Below are positions 5,167 through 8,159 of a stretch of 8,159 bases of DNA, in pieces. Where the stretch lies: assembly GCA_023386645.1 (NCBI GenBank), contig JAEWJI010000053.1:1-8159 (forward strand), read 5' to 3'. Made by a program: the position numbers and the translations under genes. The notes under the pieces are model-generated. The model saw only the letters and a list, made by a program, of their open reading frames with translations, had not been told where the DNA came from and made no database searches. The DNA comes from Pseudomonadota bacterium. GTDB lineage: Bacteria > Pseudomonadota > Alphaproteobacteria > Caulobacterales > Caulobacteraceae. Within the stretch, counting starts at the first letter, position 1; each line of letters opens with the position of its first letter.

Positions 5167-6162
5167 ATGACCGCTCCCGCTCCCGGCCTGGTCACCGTTT
5201 TCGGCGGTTCCGGCTTCGTCGGCGTCCAGCTGATCTCGGCCCTCGCCCGCGAGGGCTGGCGGATCAAGGCGGCGGTGCGCCAGCCGGCCCTGGCCGGTCG
5301 CCTGCATCCGCTTGGCAACGTCGGCCAGATCAAGGCGGTGCGCTGCGACATCACCTCGCGCGAGGACGTGGAGCGGGCGATCGCCGGCTCGGACGCGGTG
5401 GTCAATCTGGTCGGACTGCTGCACGAGGGTCCCGGCGCCCGCTTCCAGACCGTCCATGTGGACGGGGCCCGCAACATCGCCGAGGCGGCTGCGGCCGCCG
5501 GCGTGAAGCGCCTGATCCAGATCTCGGCCATCGGCGCGGATCCGAACTCGCCCTCGGCCTACGCCCGCACCAAGGGCGAGGCGGAGGCTGCGGTGCGCGC
5601 CGCCTTCCCCGAGGCCGTCATTCTGCGCCCCTCGATCATCTTCGGAAACGGCGACGGCTTCCTGAACCGGTTCGCCTCCATGGCCACGATTTCCCCGGCC
5701 CTGCCCCTGATCGGCGGCGGCAAGACCCGGTTCCAGCCGGTTCACGTCGGCGACGTGTCCGAGGCCATCGTGCGCTCGCTGACGCGCGAGGATGTGGCGG
5801 GCCGCACCTTCGAGCTTGGCGGCCCGGCGGTCATGACCTTCGAGGAGGTGCTGCGCTACATCCTGCGCGAGACCCGGCGCGAGCGCCTGCTGCTGCCGAT
5901 TCCCTTCATGGCGGCGCGGATGATCGGTTCGGTCGCGCAGCTGACCTCGCTGATCGGCGTCGCCCCGATGCTGACCCGCGACCAGGTGGTCCTGCTGGAG
6001 CGCGACAATGTGGTGTCTGAGGGCGCCGATGGCCTGGACGCGCTCGGGATCATCCCGACCGGGGTGGAGGCCATCGCTCCTAGCTACCTGTGGCGTTACC
6101 GCCGAGGCGGCCAGTTCGCTGAGAACCCCACCCGTCAGGGCGACGCGCCGCTGCCGGCCTGA
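5167..6162 (+). CDS. NDUFA9-like SDR-family NAD(P)-binding protein (complex I accessory subunit family)
   Basis: This 331-residue protein is an atypical short-chain dehydrogenase. The N-terminal Rossmann fold has VTVFGGSGFVG (9-19, the G-x-x-G-x-x-G nucleotide loop). A conserved VVNLVGLL (78-85) follows, then the SDR positions S120 (QISAIGAD) and Y132-x3-K136 (AYARTKGEAE), then VILRPSIIFGNGDGFLNRF (151-169). FQPVHVGDVSEAI is the usual C-terminal substrate-side motif. Relatives include the NDUFA9 subunit of mitochondrial complex I, which binds NADPH structurally. The bacterial protein may help assemble or stabilise complex I or act as a quinone-linked reductase; the substrate is unknown. The frame is open to 5014, but the ATG at 5167 with AAGGTG just upstream begins exactly at the family N-terminus. 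No complex I genes are in the window. Proximity to uppP recurs in Caulobacterales, as I recall. Confidence 0.88.
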   Translation: MTAPAPGLVTVFGGSGFVGVQLISALAREGWRIKAAVRQPALAGRLHPLGNVGQIKAVRCDITSREDVERAIAGSDAVVNLVGLLHEGPGARFQTVHVDGARNIAEAAAAAGVKRLIQISAIGADPNSPSAYARTKGEAEAAVRAAFPEAVILRPSIIFGNGDGFLNRFASMATISPALPLIGGGKTRFQPVHVGDVSEAIVRSLTREDVAGRTFELGGPAVMTFEEVLRYILRETRRERLLLPIPFMAARMIGSVAQLTSLIGVAPMLTRDQVVLLERDNVVSEGADGLDALGIIPTGVEAIAPSYLWRYRRGGQFAENPTRQGDAPLPA

Positions 6163-6309
6163 GTTCCGACAGGACTAAGGGCTCGGACGCATCCCTGGCC
6201 CGGCGCTCGTCCGCCCAGGCGAAGTCGCGGGACGACGCCCCGTCAGACCCCGTCACTGGGAAATCGGCCATGACCGCGTGACGATGCGCGCTCCGTAGGG
6301 GAGATCGAG
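6163..6309. other. intergenic spacer between the NDUFA9-like gene and the exported protein
   Basis: These 147 bp hold the ribosome site GGGGAG (6298-6303), 6 bases before the ATG at 6310. A small G+C-rich hairpin is possible around 6195-6220 (GGCG facing CGCC), without a T-run. I see no convincing promoter, so whether 6310-6867 is transcribed alone or by read-through is open. Confidence 0.3.
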
Positions 6310-6867
6310 ATGCGCGCGCTTCTGACGATGGGGATCAGCCTCGCCCTAGGGCTGTCGGCAGGAACCGCCGTGGCCCAGGGGGCCAACGGCGTCGCATGCG
6401 TTTTCGCGACCCTATCCGAGCCGACCCGGGCGGCGCTGGTCGACACCCTGGCGAACCAGGATGCGCCCATGTCGGAGCTGCAGGCCCGCCAGGCCGAGAT
6501 GCAGCCGGCGGTGCAGGCCTGCACGCGCAGCCAGGGCTGGACGACGCGCGAGCAGCAGGAGCTGTCCTTCGCCTACGCCCTGCATGCGGCCCAGCTGGTC
6601 GGCGTCGGCCGCCAGCTGCAGGCCCTCGGCGTCGATCCCCAGAGCGTCGAAGCCCTCTATCCCAGCCTGCCGCCCGGGGCCGAGGAGAAGCTGGTGCGGA
6701 CCGATCTGACCGACGCTGAAAGCGCCGAGCTGGTCGACAGCATGCGGACATTTCTCAGCAGCAACGGTCCCGCCCGGGAGGCGCCCGCGCGTGGTCTGGC
6801 GTTCGAGTTCCTGAAGTACGTGAGCCTGCTCTTCGACGTGGACCGGCGGTTCAGCGCGATCGGCTAA
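6310..6867 (+). CDS. exported alpha-helical protein of unknown function
   Basis: This 185-residue protein has a clear Sec signal peptide (MRALLTMGISLALGLSAGTAVA, probable cut before Q23), so it is periplasmic or secreted. The mature part is mostly predicted helix by composition and rich in Ala, Leu, Gln and Glu. It has only two cysteines, C30 and C71, which could form one disulfide. Gln-rich helices at about 55-70 (SELQARQAEMQPAVQ) and 80-106 precede a Pro/Gly break (LPPGAEEKL, 120-128). A final helix near 158-175 (RGLAFEFLKYVSLLFDV) is amphipathic to hydrophobic and might contact the membrane. The start is well supported by GGGGAG at a 6-base gap. I do not recognise a family. It ends 22 bp from the convergent uppP. 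It is a real gene by signal peptide, ribosome site and composition; the role is unknown. Confidence 0.8.
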   Translation: MRALLTMGISLALGLSAGTAVAQGANGVACVFATLSEPTRAALVDTLANQDAPMSELQARQAEMQPAVQACTRSQGWTTREQQELSFAYALHAAQLVGVGRQLQALGVDPQSVEALYPSLPPGAEEKLVRTDLTDAESAELVDSMRTFLSSNGPAREAPARGLAFEFLKYVSLLFDVDRRFSAIG

Positions 6868-6889
6868 GAGCGGCGGCATCGTCGCCTGG

Positions 6890-7699
6890 TTAGCCCAAGG
6901 CGCCGCCCCAGATCGCGGCCAGGCCGATCACCCCCACGATGATCCGCCACCAGGCGAAGGGGGCGAAGCCGTGGCGGCCGACGAAGTCGATCAGGGTCTT
7001 CACGATCACCGCCCCGCTCAGGAACGACACCACGAAGCCGATCGCCAGGATCGGCAGGAAGTCGGCCGTCATCAGGTCGCGGCTCTCCCAGAAGTCGAGC
7101 GCGAAGGCGCCGACCATGGTCGGGATGGCCAGGAAGAAGCTGAACTCCGCCGCCGCCTTCTTGTCCACGCCCTGGAGCAGGCCGCCGACGATGGTGGCGC
7201 CCGACCGCGACACGCCCGGTATGATCGACAGGCACTGCCACAGGCCGATGCCGAGCGAGGTCTTCCAGTCGAAGCTCATGGCGTCGTCCATCCGCGCCCT
7301 GGGCGCCCAGCGCTCCAGGGCGATCAGGGCGAAGCCGCCGAGGATCAGGCTGACGCAGACGATGGTCGGATTGAACAGCACGCCCTTGATGAAGTCGTGG
7401 AACAGCAGGCCCACCACCGCCGACGGCAGGAAGGCCAGCAGCACCGAAAGGGTGAACCGCCGCGCCGCCGGGTCCTTGCCCGGCAGGCCGATCAGCACCT
7501 TCCACAGCCGGGCGAAATACAGCGCCACCACCGCCAGGATCGCCCCAAGCTGGATCATGACGATGAAGGTGTTCCAGGGCTCGTCGCCCAGGCCCAGCGC
7601 CTCCTTGGTCAGGAGCAGATGCCCGGTGGAGGACACCGGAATGAACTCGGTCAGACCCTCCACCAGCCCCAGGAGGATCGCCGCCAGCCAGTCGCTCAT
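6890..7699 (-). CDS. uppP: undecaprenyl-diphosphatase UppP (BacA)
   Basis: This inner-membrane enzyme removes one phosphate from undecaprenyl diphosphate, recycling the lipid carrier for peptidoglycan and other surface polymers. Raised dosage gives bacitracin resistance, hence the old name bacA. The 269-residue length is typical. Motif 1, EGLTEFIPVSSTGHLLL (14-30), has the paired acidic residues E14 and E18 and H27. Motif 2, PGVSRSGATI (161-170), has the catalytic Arg R165. About eight hydrophobic segments follow the BacA fold, including 45-62, 85-101, 110-128, 186-202, 213-235 and 250-266. The frame is open 36 codons further upstream, but that extension is Arg-rich and unlike the family. The ATG at 7699 has GGAG (7706-7709) 6 bases before it and starts at the conserved N-terminus. 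It lies 19 bp downstream of the citrate-synthase-like gene and may share its transcript. Confidence 0.95.
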   Translation of the reverse strand: MSDWLAAILLGLVEGLTEFIPVSSTGHLLLTKEALGLGDEPWNTFIVMIQLGAILAVVALYFARLWKVLIGLPGKDPAARRFTLSVLLAFLPSAVVGLLFHDFIKGVLFNPTIVCVSLILGGFALIALERWAPRARMDDAMSFDWKTSLGIGLWQCLSIIPGVSRSGATIVGGLLQGVDKKAAAEFSFFLAIPTMVGAFALDFWESRDLMTADFLPILAIGFVVSFLSGAVIVKTLIDFVGRHGFAPFAWWRIIVGVIGLAAIWGGALG

Positions 7700-7718
7700 C
7701 GCCTGCTCCGCGCGCCGG

Positions 7719-8159
7719 CTATGAGCCGCCCTCCGGCCCCGGCGCGGGGCCCACATAGCGCAGGCGCGCCCGGATAGGCGAGCCGTCCAGCGCCTGATCC
7801 ACAGCATGGGCGATCAGCCCGATCAGCCGCCCGATCAGCAAAAGGTCGACGGCGCCCTCCCGCGGCAACTCCAGCTTGCGCGCGACCAGGCCCAGGGCGA
7901 GGTTGAACCCCGCGCGCTCCCCGCTCGCCGTCTCCGCCTCGGCCAGGACCGCCTTCAGGTCGGGCGTCAGGGCGGCCGCCGCGATCAGGGCGTCCGCGCG
8001 GACGTCCTCGTCGGCGGCCAGGCCGGGGATCGCCCCGCGTTCGACGACGAGCGCCGTCGCTATCCGAGGATCGCGCCGCGCCTCGGCGACATAGGTCGAG
8101 GCCGCCGCCGCCTCCGTCGCGGTCGGCGAAGCGGCCAGCACGGCCACCCCTGCGAGGGC
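7719..8159 (-). CDS. citrate-synthase-like protein, C-terminal part, cut by the window edge; active site apparently degenerate
   Basis: The frame stays open from the TAG at 7719-7721 to the right edge, so the gene continues beyond the window. The GTG at 8147 is unlikely to be its start. About 146 residues are visible. The end, IGRLIGLIAHAVDQALDGSP followed by IRARLRYVGP, is the hallmark C-terminus of short bacterial citrate synthase-family proteins. Two family positions look altered. Where the GFGHxxYxxxDPRA motif (His305 of E. coli GltA) is expected, the protein reads AIPGLAADEDVRADAL (about 7983-8030). The segment matching the catalytic Asp362 helix (usually NVDFAL) reads GFNLAL, with Asn at 7902-7904. 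Classical citrate synthesis therefore looks unlikely for this copy. It may be a non-catalytic paralogue, a partner subunit, or a diverged lyase. The third active-site His lies outside the window. Confidence 0.78.
   Translation of the reverse strand, partial: ALAGVAVLAASPTATEAAAASTYVAEARRDPRIATALVVERGAIPGLAADEDVRADALIAAAALTPDLKAVLAEAETASGERAGFNLALGLVARKLELPREGAVDLLLIGRLIGLIAHAVDQALDGSPIRARLRYVGPAPGPEGGS

Noticed and set aside
6971..7777. 268- and 261-codon plus-strand frames antisense to uppP
   Set aside because: These are low-complexity His/Gln/Arg- or Ser/Arg-rich shadows of a clear membrane-enzyme gene.
7700..7807. 36-codon N-terminal extension of uppP
   Set aside because: It overlaps the end of the citrate-synthase-like gene, is Arg-rich and would precede the first membrane helix in a way not seen in the family.

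Overview
The window is high-GC, densely packed chromosomal DNA. Protein similarities (a BA14K-like exported protein, an NDUFA9-type SDR protein, UppP, QueG) and G+C-rich palindromes at the left edge point to an alphaproteobacterium, most likely Caulobacterales and Brevundimonas-like. The genus is an inference from recall of family and gene-order patterns, not from a search.

Left part (1-1789), all on the minus strand: a pair of G+C-rich hairpins resembling a dispersed intergenic repeat (19-81), a DUF559 endonuclease-like gene (87-440), a 64-residue one-helix membrane protein (491-685), then two exported proteins that look like an operon. Those two are a putative lipoprotein (1277-1789) followed 10 bp later by a BA14K-like Tyr/His/Gly-rich secreted protein (796-1266).

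Middle: a 154-bp divergent spacer leads to a plus-strand pair, threonine ammonia-lyase with a C-terminal ACT domain (1944-3146) and a lipoprotein FKBP prolyl isomerase (3127-3654) whose start lies inside the end of the first gene. Facing them is queG (3673-4782, minus), for the last step of queuosine synthesis in tRNA. Then come a clear intrinsic terminator and tRNA-Leu(CAG) (4902-4988, minus).

Right part: an NDUFA9-like NAD(P)-binding protein (5167-6162, plus), an unrecognised exported protein (6310-6867, plus), and, converging on them, uppP (6890-7699, minus). UppP recycles undecaprenyl diphosphate for cell-wall synthesis. It sits 19 bp downstream of the C-terminal end of a citrate-synthase-like protein cut by the window edge (7719-8159, minus).

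No stretch longer than 300 bases lacks a gene. I see no CRISPR array, transposon, toxin-antitoxin pair or phage gene. Most of the window is ordinary housekeeping and envelope content. The most interesting item is the citrate-synthase-like fragment, which appears to lack two of the three classical active-site residues. The exported two-gene unit (796-1789) and the unrecognised exported protein (6310-6867) are the best candidates for undescribed function.
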